From Galaxea fascicularis (lineage: Eukaryota; Cnidaria; Anthozoa; Scleractinia; Euphylliidae), in NCBI GenBank assembly GCA_948470475.1, contig OX419344.1, positions 21,853,225 through 21,917,224 on the forward strand: a stretch of DNA of 64,000 bases, given 5' to 3'. The translations under genes and the position numbers were made by a program. Below the pieces are notes generated by a model. The model saw only the letters and a program-made list of their open reading frames with translations, made no database searches and was not told where the DNA came from. Below, piece by piece: positions 50,148 through 62,975 of this stretch (within the stretch, counting starts at the first letter, position 1; each line of letters starts with the position of its first letter).

Positions 50148-53100
50148 ATGAAGCTAACCATCGCGTGCCTTGTGATTCTGTTCGTTCTACTTCAGACCCA
50201 GCAGGGATTCAGCAAAACAAAGTAAGCTTAACTTTAATCCGTTTTAAAATGATTTAGTTGCATTGGGTGGAGTCAGGTCGTTCCGATACAAACTTAAATA
50301 GTTTCGATGTTAGGTTGAGGCATTTCAATACATACATAACATCAAGTCGATTCGATACAACGAATCGATAAGTAGGGTTCCATACTGATGCATGCGAGTC
50401 AAAGTAACCTTTGACAATCATAGCATCGTATTTGTAAAATAAGATGGTAACTGTGTAAAACGGCTTATACGAATGAATCTAGGTTTACGTTTCTCTATCG
50501 TTATGGAATTTCTCGTGTTAGTTTTGCACTTACATTTGAAAACGCGATTGCCAACACGGTCGAGCACATGCTTGTCAAGCGCGTCTCATTTAATGTTGGG
50601 TATTCAGCAGTTTAGCTTAATGTTGAAATGTTACGATAGGTTTATAGAGTCAAACTGAAATCAATTTCTGCATTTGAGTGAGCTCGCCTGAAATCTAGCT
50701 GTTTATTTGTAAGGCGACTTGTAGTGAGTGCTATAAACACATTATTAACCAAGTCAGGCTTGGAAACGACTTAAATTTGTTCTCGCGGATTTCAATCCCA
50801 CTTGTGCGCGAAGCATTGACAGCAGTCTCACACTAACATTTTATTGCTTTTCTTGTCTCCCCAGGTCCAGCGATGCGTTGGACAGCGATCTTCAGCAAAA
50901 GGTAAGTTGAATGTTACGACCAACGTAATGTAACGTTAAATAAATGAGGACGAAGTAAGTGATTGAACTTAGCCGATGTCTCACTGTTCATTTTATTCAA
51001 TTTCGACTCGAGCCTCAACTGGTCTCGTTTAAATTATTGGGGGCGGACTCGAAGGGAGAGAACTCGGCATGGGGCGAAATCGGCTGTTTCCGTCTTCGTT
51101 ATTCCATTTTGCTATCAACGTGGTGCCAAAAACCTGAAGAAACCCACGAAACGCGCGACGCGTAGGACTAAAAAGTTAACTTTAAGGTTTAAAACGTCAA
51201 CCAACATGACACGGAAGCAAACACAACAAATGTGACGAATGTCTGATTTGACTTGTGAAAAGTTCAGCCTGTATATGTTTACCGAACATACCCTGTAATT
51301 TTAGGAGAAGCTATTACGAACTGGTTCGGTTCAAATTTGCTACCCCTGAACGTCGTTAGGGCTTTGTTTCGTAGCTCACAACGTTTATCTTAGTTATTTA
51401 ATGCAAGCGATTCTCGCTCTAATTGTTTGTTTTTCTCGTTTTCCCAGAACTATCTTTTGCTACTACGTATTGTAAGCGAAGGCGGTCATCGTGGCCTGAA
51501 AGAGTGTCAACGGCAGTTTCAGAACGAAATCTGGAATTGTTCACTGGGAAACAGCGTGTATCAGGAGTTACCCATCTTTGTTAAAACTACTCTGCCACAA
51601 GGTAAGTAATTTAGGACTGGCTTCTTTGCAAAATTGAATTTGTTACTGGAGTAAGAAAGCGTAACCTAGAGGGTCTCTATAAATATTATTATAGATTACT
51701 GTGAAGCCGTGAATGCGACTCGCTGTGTAAACGTTAGGTACTCGTTAACAAGCCACAATTAGCTCTTAACACTCTTATAGTGATCAGCATCAAATTTCTC
51801 CTTGTAATTTCGACGCCTTATAAAACAGAGTGGTCACGAGAATTAAGGATATAATCACACAAGGTGAATTTGCTTGATGTTTTCACAAGTTCTCCCCACT
51901 ATTTCTGTAGGAAATGTGTGAAGGCAACAAATCAAAATTTAAGTTTTCATCTTGGGGTTTCAAGGGTTAAGAACTAGAAGGTAGTTTTTTCAGTAATAAT
52001 GTTGGAGGTTTGGCATCAACGCCAGTATCTGGGCTACTGCGCACCTACCCCTCCCATAACCCGACGTTAACTATAACTTGCTGTTAGGGGAGGGGTGGTT
52101 GCCCAAAGTTTGACTAATTGAATGTCACTATTGTATCGTTGTAGCCACCCGAGAGACGGCTTTCGTTCACGCCATCAGTTCAGCGGCCATCACCCATGAG
52201 ATCACGCTTCAGTGCGCAAAGAACAAAGTACCCGGATGCAGATGCGCCGAAACCAGAAAGCAGCCGGGAGGGACTGGTGACTGGCAGTGGGGTGGATGCA
52301 GTGATAACATCAAGTTTGGAGAAAAAGAGACCAGACGCTTTATTGACACACTTGAGAAAGGCAACGACGGTCGTGCAGCGTTTAACTTGCACAATAATGC
52401 AGTGGGGAGAAAGGTGAGCAGGCTGATTTTGAATGCGAAACTATTGGAAATGAGGTGTAACGAGAGCTAACTATCTCGAATTAAGGCCAGCAGAACAGTT
52501 CCATTAAAATGTTGATTGCACTAGTGCGAGATCTTTATGATTTAAGTATTGTTATCTAATTCAATTTAAACAAGACTTACGAGACAGGTTTCAGTCGAGT
52601 GTGATTGGTTCATATATACAGCTATAGCGGCCAACGGATATTTCGATGGTTAGTCAGGGGGATGGGGACACCTCAGTGACTTGCACTGATTTAGAGAAAA
52701 TTTCCTTTGTTTTATGAACTTAAGAAAACACCACAATCTGTCTTCACTCCCATTAGCTTACCATCTTACTGTGTTGTTTAAAATTTTATTATTTATTTGT
52801 TTCTTTTCCTTCTGATTTATCATAGATTGTCCGCGCAAGTCTACAGAAAGAATGCAAGTGTCATGGCGTCACAGGAAGCTGCAATCTAAAAACGTGCTGG
52901 GAGCAGCTGGTGAATTTTGGTGCGATTGGATCAGCGCTCAAGCAAAAATACCGCACAGCCGTTCCAGTGTCTTTCCACAACAGAAACCTCCACAAACGAG
53001 ACATCAACAGCAACCGGTATAGCCTGGTAACTAGAAAGGACACGGACCTGGTCTACCTTGAGTCGTCCCCAGACTACTGCGTGCGAAATACTACCGCTGG

Positions 53101-53305
53101 TACCACGGGAATACTGGGAAGGACATGCACAAACGAAGGTGGATCCACCAAGGAATGCAAATCTCTTTGTAAATCTTGTAATTTACGACCTCGAAGTGAA
53201 GAACATTATAAACAAGTCAAGTGTATGTGTAAGTTTGTTTGGTGCTGTACTGTTAAGTGCGAAATGTGTATTATGAAGTATTCTCTTACAACTTGTAGGA
53301 ATTAG
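50148..53305 (+). CDS. wnt8: Wnt8-like secreted signalling protein (337 aa, five exons)
   Basis: Exons are 50148-50221, 50865-50901, 51448-51601, 52145-52413 and 52826-53305, all GT-AG and in frame (1014 nt). Residues 1-22 are a signal peptide (MKLTIACLVILFVLLQTQQGFS). Wnt landmarks follow in order: LKECQRQFQNEIWNCS, ETAFVHAISSAAITHEI, WGGCSDNIKFGEKETRRFID, then KCHGVTGSC with the palmitoleoylated Ser (Ser196), DLVYLESSPDYC, and the C-terminal cysteine domain with CKFVWCCTVKCEMC. The usual CCGRGY motif is replaced by LCKSCNL, which with DLVYLESSPDYC points to the Wnt8 subfamily. Wnt proteins are lipidated by Porcupine, secreted, and bind Frizzled/LRP to drive beta-catenin signalling. The length is slightly short for Wnt8. 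Subfamily should be confirmed by phylogeny; Wnt identity is certain. Confidence 0.9.
51764..51970 (-). mobile_element. MITE in Wnt intron 3, same family as in the array
   Basis: The reverse complement matches the element at 1847-2049 (GTGATCAGCATC, TTTCTCCTTGTAAT, GTCACGAGAATTAAGGA). The ends are TTAA-CACTC and AAGGG-TTAA. It lies wholly inside the intron 51602-52144 and leaves both splice sites untouched. Confidence 0.7.
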
Positions 53306-53555
53306 GTGTTTTCGTGTTTGTTCAGTTATGCACATCACCGGTTTTCTAGGATCGTGAAGGCTGAAGTTCCAAAAAACAAATGTAGAATAGTGTATAAAGC
53401 TTTTACGCTCGATTGTTTGAAACGAACGTTTTTTTTTGTAAAAACAAACTAGGTAGAGATTCACCTTGAACGAAATACTCAATGGTTGTGTTACTTTTTA
53501 AGTACATCGGTGTATAGGTTAAGCAATGTTGTAGAAGTTGATGATGTGAGCAAGT

Positions 53556-53561
53556 AATAAA
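53556..53561 (+). terminator. Poly(A) signal AATAAA of the Wnt gene
   Basis: AATAAA lies 251 bp after the Wnt stop codon, the first good signal downstream. A cleavage site about 15-25 bp later is expected. Confidence 0.5.
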
Positions 53562-53804
53562 TTTTGTAATATCATTTGAACGAAGTGTCTGGTCAAGGTA
53601 TATATTCATCACGTGGCCCCTATGCACCTCCAAGACACCCATTCACGTTACATTCCCCACTTTATACTTTCAACTTATTCCCCGTTCGAGTTTCATCGCT
53701 AGAAAGGGTCGTTCTCTTCTGTCTTTGTTCTTTGTACAGTGCACGTTACTGAGCGGATTATTTCACCGACAACGATGAACAATAAATTCTCACTTGCTGT
53801 TCCA

Positions 53805-53930
53805 ACACGAGGTAGTAGGGAGAAATTGTCAAAATATCTTGCCAACTCCTCTTGTACGATCCTGTACTTAATTCTCGTGAACACTAGCGTTGATATTACA
53901 AGGAGAAATTTGATGCTTATCACTCTCGTC
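53805..53930 (+). mobile_element. Truncated copy of the TTAA MITE family
   Basis: Contains AATTCTCGTGA and ATTACAAGGAGAAATTTGATG in the same order and spacing as the element at 1847-2049; one end is missing. It lies between the convergent Wnt and dyskerin genes. Confidence 0.6.
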
Positions 53931-54548
53931 GCCGAACTCAGTTGAGTTTCAAATTTTTATTCAAGAGCGCGCTGTGATAAAAAAAATGTGGCAGATAAAA
54001 TTATATTACAATGGTTCTATTCTACTCGGATATAACCATGCTACCATTCTCATACTGAGCAAGTTAAAAGAGATTCTGGAGATTCTCAGGGACTGAGCGC
54101 CAGCCCAGAGCACCACAATTCAGTGTTCAGTTTTAGTATAACTGCATGTAAGCGAGAAGAGAAGGGTTGTGTGTGAATCACAGAAATACCCCAATGCTCA
54201 AAGAAAGCCCAAACAAACACCCTTCGTCACAAATTATCTTTCATTCGCATGCTACTAAATCCCACTTCTTCACGGCATGTTTCACCCCATTGGACCACCC
54301 TTTGCATAAAAACAAAAGCCAAGTCGAACATGCTACACTCCTTCCTCTTCCAGCCATACCGTGTAAAGGGGTTCTCACTTCTGACTGAATCAAACCAAAA
54401 TGTATGCCCATAAAAAGTGAAAGCCACTGAGCTGTAACCATCGATCGATTTTGTTTCGTGGTATTACAGGGTGCCTTTCAATCTTCAACAGTTTTCAGTG
54501 TGAAGTGTTTCTTCACCACACTGATTATACGCTTGATTATAAATACAT
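53931..54548. other. Spacer between convergent genes; possible dyskerin 3' end
   Basis: No gene seen. TTTATT at 53956-53961 reads AATAAA on the minus strand, about 590 bp after the dyskerin stop, and is a candidate poly(A) signal for that gene. Confidence 0.35.
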
Positions 54549-54895
54549 TTAGCCAGATGAGTCTGATTCAGATTCTTTGGCTTTTTCTTTTTCTTTCTCC
54601 TTCTTCTTTTTTTTCTTTTTTCTTTCCTTCTTTTCCTGTAACAGATAAAACAGATATCTGTCAAAGTGTTATCTGTTACGAACCCCTTACCTTATCTTTG
54701 AGACATTTTAATTTTTTTTTCAGCTATGATACACTGTAGTAGTTCTCTCTTGTGATACCATAATGAATGAAGCATAAAGTAGGGAGCAGTGTTGGCACAA
54801 TGGTGAGAGCGTTCGCCTTCCACCAATGTGTCCCGGGTTCTCCCCAATTAGTAGAGCACTGGTGTTCGGCTAGAACGATTTGAGAGTTAATTAAC

Positions 54896-54934
<39 letters not shown>

Positions 54935-56943
54935 CATTTAAACTTAAGAACACAAATGGAGTACCACACTCACTTCATCGGAGCTGTCTTTTTCTTTTTC
55001 TTTCTCCTTAGATTTCTTTTTCTCTTTTTTGGATTTCTTCTTCTCTTTTTTGCCTGGTGTTTCCCCATCACTTCCTTCTGTGTCTTCTCTTTTTCTCTAA
55101 CAAAGCAAAAAGGTATCAGTCAAGGAACTACAAGTACAGAACCATGGGATCTGAATCAATTCCTGTTGAATCTTTTATGAAATCCTTAAGCATGGCCATT
55201 CAATTGAAAGCTACTGTGGTCCTGTAGGATGACCAAGTGGTTTAAGATGCTGGGTTTCAGTGCAGTCACCAGGTTCAAATCACCCTCTGGTCACTAACTG
55301 GTGTTTCTCTGGGTAGTCCCTGGTTCAACTCCTCGGCCATCCTTGTGAATAGCCAACTGGTTTGCCTCCTGCCAGTTGAAATTCTTGTCATGTTATGTTT
55401 AATTGAATGATTATTTTGTTTCATGTATTTGCTCAGTCCCGCTAGCCTTTGTGCTACATATACTGCCCTGGGTAAATTTTTTATGTCCTGTTTCAAATCA
55501 GCAAAATCACTTCAAAGAATACTACTGGAACTATTGATTTGCAAATTTAAAATATAATGATGGTGGTGTTAAATAAAACCCTAAAATGACTTGAATCATT
55601 AACTTTCGTGCACCTTTTTGCCCTCCTCTAACTCTTTGACTGATACAGGGGCACCAGGGACTTTCTCAGCTTTAGGTGTCACAGACTCCCCATCATCTGA
55701 TTCCGCTTCTGTTATCAAAGGTTTTTCAGATGATATTGGGGTTTTTGTTTCACTGCAAGAAAAGCAAACTGGAAACTGGTTAATAAAGACTGTGATGATG
55801 GAAGCAGCATAACATTCATCTGTTTAATACATGTATGTACCTGAGGTCTGGATGCTCTTCTATCCATGTCTTTGGTGTGTTTTCATTTGGCCTTCCACGT
55901 TTGTCTAGTTTACCAGCAGCTATTAACTGCTTCTTCTGTAGAGCCTGAGTGAAAACCACAACACAAGGTTGAATACAAATCAATGCCAGTAGGAGAAATT
56001 GATAAAAAAAAAAGTTTTTCTTTTGCTAATCAATAAACCTTGAACTATATGTTTCCTGGCTCACTTTATCTTTGAACATTATCAAATCCTCAACGACTTG
56101 TGCCACAAAGGATTTAATTTTGCTGAATTAGTTAATATGTGTAACACCTCTGCTAAGTTATTCAATTGCGTGGTGTTTCTTCTACACTGTACTGTGAAAA
56201 GTGAAACATACTGTAATTACTGCCTTTAAGTCTTTCAATTTTCTCGGTTGCGGTTAGAACATGTAATGCGTACCTTAGGTCCCAAGCCCCATTTACGAGG
56301 GTAAGTATCTCTTTCCATGATGACTCTCTTGATTTTTGCAACCACACCATGATCACATGCAGCCATTACTGCAGTTGTCATAAGTGCAATACCTGACAGA
56401 GAAGCACACCCATGATAATCATCATTATGGATTTTAACATTAAGAAGGACACAGAACATATCAGCAAATGTAATATGCAGCTGATACCCAAGAATTTGGA
56501 AAGTAAAACAAAAACAATACTTACATGAACAGGCACTGACTGACTGAGTCACCAACTGACGAAATGACCAACCAACTGACTGACTGACCGATTGACCAAA
56601 TGACCAACCAACTGGCTGACCAACTGTGTCACTGACTCACTGACTTAAAGACTTGCTGAGTGATTGACTGGCTGACTCATTGACTGACCAAAAACACAGA
56701 CTGGCTGGAAAACCAACAGGCAGATTGTCTGTCCAAATTTCTGACTGACTGACTGCCAAACAGGCCAACGAACAATTGATTTGTTGATTGATTGATTGAT
56801 TGATTGATTGGATGATTGATGGAAAGACTTGTTGATTGACTTATCAACTGATCGAATGACTGATTCCCTTCTTTTGTAGATCAATCAATTCATTAACTGA
56901 TTCCATTAAAGACCATTGACTATTGACTGATTAACTGACCAGC

Positions 56944-56979
<36 letters not shown>

Positions 56980-59900
56980 CAATCAATCAATTGACTGACT
57001 GACTGACTGACTGGTCCATTGATTGATTGATTGTCTCATTTTTGCATTCACTGGCTTCCACTCACCAAGAGCAATAGCTTCTCCCTTTGTCGTCATGATG
57101 ACTATTTCTTCATTCATTTCTATTCCAGACTCATATCTTAAAAGACCAGGAATCATCAGTTTGGCTCCATAGCATATTGCATTGACCTGAAGATAAAATC
57201 AGCATGGAATAAAAAATAAATATTATAAGTCAATAAGACATTACAGGAAGAGTTTCTTTGGTTTTGATAGGAGACACGCACTGGGGCAGTATCTCCACAT
57301 TTAATGTTAATGCATCGTCAACATTGTACGCCATTGAAATGCACACATTCCCATTACAGTGGAAATGCTCAAAATGTACACGAAAAACAACTTCCAATAC
57401 TTACGGCACTGTCTTTTACAACCAATCGCTTGTGAGATGTTAATAAAGCCTCTAGTGGTTTGATGCAGCGGCGAAGGTAGGATTCTAGAAAATGTTTAAC
57501 AAGTCAGGGATGGGCTTATCTTTTACTGTACCACAGAACCACAACTTTTGATGTTCCAACTCTCAAACAGAGTAAGAACTTTATACCTTTTCATTAATTT
57601 TTCTAATGATTCAACAGAACTCACACTCCCACAAGCCTATTGTACATTATCATTTCTTATGATTAGGGGCAGTGGAATGACCAACGTAAAAAATGTCTCC
57701 TTCACAAGAAATGTTTACATCAAAACAAGAGAAAAACTTCTCACCATCTTTATAGTTGTCATACATCCACTGAGCATCAAGAATATCATGCATTGTGGCC
57801 ATGTTGTCCTGTAACAAAAATAAGCACAGCTTTGCAGGGTCTGTCACTAATTTTTGAAGTAGACAGAAATGAACAAAAGGTAGCCAGGGAATCCAGCCAT
57901 TATGGCATAGTCAATAGGATTTTTTGTCAAGCAAAGTAGGAAAGGATCTGCCACAAATTTTCTGGGGAAATTTCTGGCCCATTATTCTCGCCAACTTTTT
58001 TTGTGTTGGCAAACTCAAATTTGACATGTGAATGTTGTACGTTGTGCTGTTTACTTTAACCAATCAAAATTGGTGCTCTCTCCATGTGACTTCCAAGACA
58101 CACAACAGTGGATGAAATGGTGCAACCAACTGTCATTGTTAATGCAAATTTCATCCATCCATTTGCACAAAATTTTTAAATGCCACTGGATCCTCAGCAA
58201 GAAGCTCTTGCACATCAAGGGAGGGATTTTTACCAATATACCATTTAGTTCATATCTTTCTGTTTTTTTCTCCAGCCAAGAATATTAAACAGTAGCAAGT
58301 ATGATGCCCCGACTCTCTGTGCATGCCACTGCACTATGGATGCCATAGTTGCAAATTAGCCTTTGTTGTTATGGCATGTGTTGCTATGGCAAGACATAAT
58401 GATTTCACACCAGCACTTACATTCTCTGACTGAATTCCTGAACGCACTCTTCTGAGTTCCTGCATGTGTGCACCAATTCCCATCAATAAACCAATATGAA
58501 CACACAGCGTTCTGATGTATGTGCCTGCCTCGCAACTCACCCAAAATACACCTGCAACGTCAAACCATTGGTTTGATGTGTTGAAATACTTGTATCAATG
58601 TCTGCACCCTCCCCACCCCCAACGCTTTCACACAACCAGTAATCCTCAAGTATGAGGGGGAGGTTGCATTGGGAAATAAATAAATGGCCAAACCATGAAG
58701 TACATGTGAAGCCTTCTTAAGGGTAAAAGCACCAAGCAATATGGCTCCAGAAAAAATGCGACAGTTATTACAATTGACAATAAATTGATTTTTCTTTCCT
58801 CTTGTTTTCTTTATGACGATCACATTTGTCCCTACCCAAACACGTAAAGGAAAGAGTTGTAAATGAGGGACAAAGTACAACCCTTCAGTACGTTTTCTAA
58901 ACTCGCTGGTAAACTTACCAAGATGCCTCTCAGGATCATATTCAATTAACTTGCTTTCATAAATTGTTCTAATCCTAAGTTGTCTTTTCACTGCAGAGAT
59001 CAGTGGTGGTCTTTGGAACAAGGCTCCTGTCAGCATTTCAATTGTCTGCAAAAAGCAGCAAGGCAGTTCATGGATTTCCAAGTTCACACAACACAATTGA
59101 AGTTTTAAGGAATCACAGAGCATGAGAATTTACAGGAACACCACACATCAAGGCAAAATTTTACATATTGCTGTCTGTTCATTGGTGAACACTTTTTGAT
59201 GAAGAACTAAAATGTAAATGAAACTAGATGTGAAAGCTGGAATTTTGATTTGTTAAATGCATGGGTTCATGCAGAAGGTGAGTATGCATTTGAAACATTT
59301 TCAGATAGGCATAACCTGTCTCAACTGCATTTTTTTTTTCAGGCCAAGCTAAAAGACAAACTCCCCAACTGGGCTGCTAGTCAAATGACACTAGGTGCGG
59401 ACCATGTGTGATAGAAATGTCACAATGCATGGGGGTTGTCCAGTACACCCTCGCTGCAAGGCAACTGGGAGGGTGGAATACGTTGTCGATTCAACTTGAT
59501 TTGATCAATTCAATCAATTCATCTGTGTTAGCAGTGCAATCGTCCCACTAGGAGTCAATTTGCGAAAGTCTTAGACAAACTATCGCTGCAAGGCAACAGG
59601 GAGGGTGAAATATGTTGTCGATTTGACTTGATTCAATCAATTCGATCGACCTTTCTGTGTTAGCAGTTGAATCATCTCATTAGAAGTCAATTCCGAGTCT
59701 TAGACAAAATACCGCGGCCAGGCAACCGGTCAATTCAAGCGACCCATCTGTGTTAGCAGTCAAATCATCTCACTGGAAGTCAACTCACGAGAGTCTTAGA
59801 CAAAATACCACTGTAAAGCAACAGGGAGGGTGGAATACATTGTTGAATTGACTTGATTCAATCTAGCCATCTGTGTTAGCAGTCGAATTGTCTCACCGGG

Positions 59901-62900
59901 AGTCGATTCATGAGAGTCTTGAAAAAGACTGGCCATAGCTCTTCAAGTGAAGTCTGAAACTGGATTTTGGGTTGCAAACACACGGTAATGGCGACAAACG
60001 ATTTTTTAGCCGGCTCAACTGCTACCTTAACTGGCTGAGTAATTTCTTAGCTACAACCCTGGACTTCTGGTGAGTTGCATTGTCTGTGCTCGCTGACGCT
60101 TCGACTCGATTTGGGTGTATTGGACATGGATGCATTAGTCTGGCTTGGAATTACCAGTTGGTTGCCCAGTACGCAATGGCCAGACTGTATTGATATTAAT
60201 TTGTGGCTTTAATGTTAAGTTTTAAACAACTAGAAGTCCATTCACTAACCTTTGCCAACTCTACTTCCTTTTCAATAGCTTCATGGAGTCTCACAATGCA
60301 GACATACTCTTTCCCTTCAACAACACACAGAAAATAAAATAACTGACTTCAAAATGGATTATCTTTTCACACTTCTTTGGAAACCAAATTATCTATTATA
60401 AATTATAGTTTTAAAATAAGCTGTAATTGGTCCATACCTGCACCCTGTTGTGACTTGACGAGTCTTGTAGCTCTCTCAATACACACAATAAGGCAGCCTG
60501 TAACCTTGGGATCCAGGGTACCACTGTGGCCAGTCTTCTCCACTCTAAGAATCCTTCTGATCCATGCCACCACCTGTTTTACATCAGTATATCAACATTA
60601 TCTTACTGTTCAAAATCAAAACATTTTCAAGTAGATAAACGGAACATGTAGATGAAAATAAATATCCTCAGGAAGCCAAAACTAGAAGCCTACCTCATGA
60701 GATGATGGATTTGCTGGCTTGTCAAGATTTATGAAGCCACTCCTGCAATGTTGATTAAGTTACAGATTATTGATTTGTTATAATATGATGCTATACAAGC
60801 AGAAAAGACTAGCAGCTTATTGCTTCCATATCCCGGTCCAAGAAGAATTAAATAACACACATGTAACAGACATGCGAGTTTGCAATTGAGAAATAAGCTA
60901 AAATTGGATTGTCGCCACCCATTTGACAAAGATGTTGCTATCATTGTATTGATTATGTGCAGCCTTGTATTGCATGACACAGTATTATGCTGACTCATAG
61001 ATCTGTACTAATTTACTGGAAAAAATTAATTTTACCATAACTAACAATGACATTGTACTCACGAAATATAATCTTTGAGTTCCCTTTTCAAAGGAGAGCA
61101 GCCATTAGGTAATGGTGTAAAGTGACCAGTTCTGACATTTAACTTGTCATAGTTCTGTTGGGTACACAGAAAAACAAAAGTAACTTTAAAAAACTAACTT
61201 GTGGTAAAAGTGTGCTGATTTAGTATTTCTAACTACTGATCATTTCATTTATACAAGTTAAGTCCTTACACATAAAATGAATGTGCAATTTTCGAAAACA
61301 TTCATACCTCGCCTGTGGAAGGTTAATGAAAATTCCAAGGGGGAGGGAGGTGGCCAGAGCATATGTTTTTAAAGAAAAATATGGTGCTAAATCGGAATCA
61401 ATCAAAAAACCTTCCATGGGGAAGGTAAAGATTATTTTCTGGAGCCACACAATGAGGGATTCCTACTATAGTCCATGAAAACAGTTAATGTCAGAGCAAA
61501 ATTGCCATAGATGTATACATCAAAGGTTGGATACAAAATAATGAGAACTAATGACACCACCACAACAAGAAGTGCAGCTTCACCTTCAAAAGAAGAGGCC
61601 ACTTTGAAGTGTCTAAAGCTTCAGTTTTGGATGTTGGCTTCAAGTGAAAGTCTTCCTGATGTTGGGTCTCCTGAAAACAAGTGTAACAAGACACCTTACT
61701 GATGTAAGCTATGAAACAATCTGGCATGTTAGCATAACACTGCAACAGAGTTAAGATTTAATACTAAGCATGGTTGGCATAAGTAGCCACATTGGTTACT
61801 TGTTCACTTAACCTTTGTGGATATCTTATCATGCCAACCACTGCTTCAGACACCAGCTCAGCTGAGTACTATGGGATCTTTATTATAAAGATGATGACAA
61901 ACAAAGATACAATCCACAGGGGTTTCAATAATTTTTAATAAGCATTTGCATGAAAATCTAGGCAAAGTAGGCAGTGGTGAGAGGTAAATTCTGACAAAGT
62001 AGGCTGTGAGTTTTCCCCAGTTCCTGGCTTCTAATGAAACCCATGAATCCATAGCACTGTTTCTTTCACAGCAAAATTTACAACACGATTTCCACACAGC
62101 CCAATACATTAATATTATTAAGCATCATTTTGTGACTCAAAACTCTATTCATTTTTGGAGCAGATTTATTATGACAATGATACACATGAAATTAAAATCC
62201 ATGTGTTAATTAAATATGTATTTCTCTCCAACAAATGGCAACCCTATAGAGAGTTAGAGCCAAAGAATGCATGCCTAACTATGGATTGGGCTGTGTGGAA
62301 ATCTTTTCCCTTGGAGGAAAGTCAGCCCAGAATTATCTTAATTAAGTTATCTCGTTCATTAGCATGTAAACAAAAAAAACAATAGAACCAAATAACCATG
62401 TACGCAGACAGTGAGCAAACTTTTATGAGAAAAATAATATAGAGAGTTTATTTGAAACTAATTCAAAATAACAATAACAGCACACTTTTGGCGAGGAATT
62501 TGGGTTCATTCCATTTCTAACTGTGCGAGAAAACAGGCGACCAACTCACCCCCACATGGTTTGACGAGTCGAGATCAACCAGCTCGCTTTCTTTCCTCTT
62601 TGATTTCTTTGCGGAACCTGTGCGACCGACATAAGACGATCGTCAGTAAAAACGCGTCAAGCAAACTATGTTCTTCCCTCTGGAAGAGAATATACTGTAA
62701 AACACTGTCCATTTGGCAGCCACTGTTTTGCAAGCGCGCATTAGAAACAAATTCAAACACTACCTGATTCCTCTTCTCCCGACTTGTGTTTGTCCTTTTT
62801 GTGCTTTTTACGTGGCGTAACGTCTACAGGAAAATATGTAAAAAAGGTTGATATCAGCTAAAAAGGTACAGTTACTCTAAAATGACCGCAGAAAATGAAT

Positions 62901-62939
62901 GAGAATCCAGCTCTCTTCAAACTTACCAGCGTCCGCCAT
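54549..62939 (-). CDS. DKC1: Dyskerin, H/ACA RNP pseudouridine synthase (554 aa, 18 exons)
   Basis: Exons on the minus strand: 62939-62927, 62823-62764, 62617-62550, 61670-61584, 61154-61063, 60742-60694, 60573-60438, 60314-60250, 59045-58919, 58551-58421, 57808-57745, 57484-57405, 57186-57066, 56392-56274, 55944-55841, 55752-55614, 55096-54974, 54635-54549. All junctions are GT-AG in phase; the CDS is 1665 nt. Dyskerin converts uridine to pseudouridine in rRNA and snRNA, guided by H/ACA RNAs with NOP10, NHP2 and GAR1, in nucleoli and Cajal bodies, and stabilises vertebrate telomerase RNA. Visible features: a lysine-rich N-terminus ([11 protein letters not shown]), the dyskerin-like motif [11 protein letters not shown], and the TruB catalytic domain with [11 protein letters not shown] (Asp144 catalytic, human Asp125). 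These are followed by [36 protein letters not shown], the PUA domain (~315-395, ending RKWGLGPK) and a Lys/Glu-rich nuclear-localisation tail over exons 15-18. The human protein has 514 residues; the extra length is in the tail, whose last three exons are the least certain. Confidence 0.93.
54775..54940 (+). mobile_element. tRNA-derived SINE with ATC-repeat tail, in dyskerin intron 17
   Basis: TTGGCACAATGGTGAGAGCG resembles a tRNA A box and CCCGGGTTCTCCCC a B box, spaced as in tRNA-derived SINEs. It ends in an uninterrupted ATC repeat (54899-54935). No target duplication was identified. Confidence 0.6.
55224..55478 (+). mobile_element. tRNA-derived SINE in dyskerin intron 16
   Basis: The head GACCAAGTGGTTTAAGATGC and B-box-like CCAGGTTCAAATCACC resemble a Ser/Leu tRNA. 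The body contains AGCCAACTGGTTTGCCTCC and ends TACTGCCCTGGGTAAA, an arrangement I recall from abundant coral SINEs. It lies inside an intron and is in reverse orientation to the gene. Confidence 0.6.
56533..57035. repeat. Tetranucleotide-rich tract (TGAC/TGAT) in dyskerin intron 13
   Basis: About 500 bp built of ACTG, TGAC, TTGA and GATT words, with purer runs of GATT at 56782-56806 and 56949-56980. The long open frame read from it is an artefact of the repeat. Confidence 0.8.
59447..59935 (+). repeat. Four degenerate ~125-bp tandem copies in dyskerin intron 8
   Basis: Each copy holds GGCAAC.GGGAGGGTG.AATA (the third is shortened), TGTGTTAGCAGT, a CTCA-type block and GAGTCTTAGACAAA. Copies begin near 59451, 59584, 59712 and 59811 and differ at about 15-20% of positions by eye. 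No coding potential. Confidence 0.75.
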
Positions 62940-62944
62940 CTTTC

Positions 62945-62975
62945 CACGTGCCTGCTTTGCTTCGATGCGCATGCG
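62945..62975 (-). promoter_or_regulatory. E-box and NRF1-like site at the dyskerin start
   Basis: CACGTG at 62945-62950 lies 5 bp upstream of the start codon, probably within the leader or at the transcription start. GCGCATGCG at 62967-62975 matches the core of the NRF1 palindrome. CACGTG is the Myc/Max site, and vertebrate DKC1 is a known Myc target. No TATA box is visible, which fits a housekeeping promoter. Function here is inferred from sequence match only. Confidence 0.55.

Noticed and set aside
56645..56884. A 79-codon frame rich in SINQS repeats
   Set aside because: It is a translation of the TGAC/TGAT tetranucleotide tract inside a dyskerin intron.
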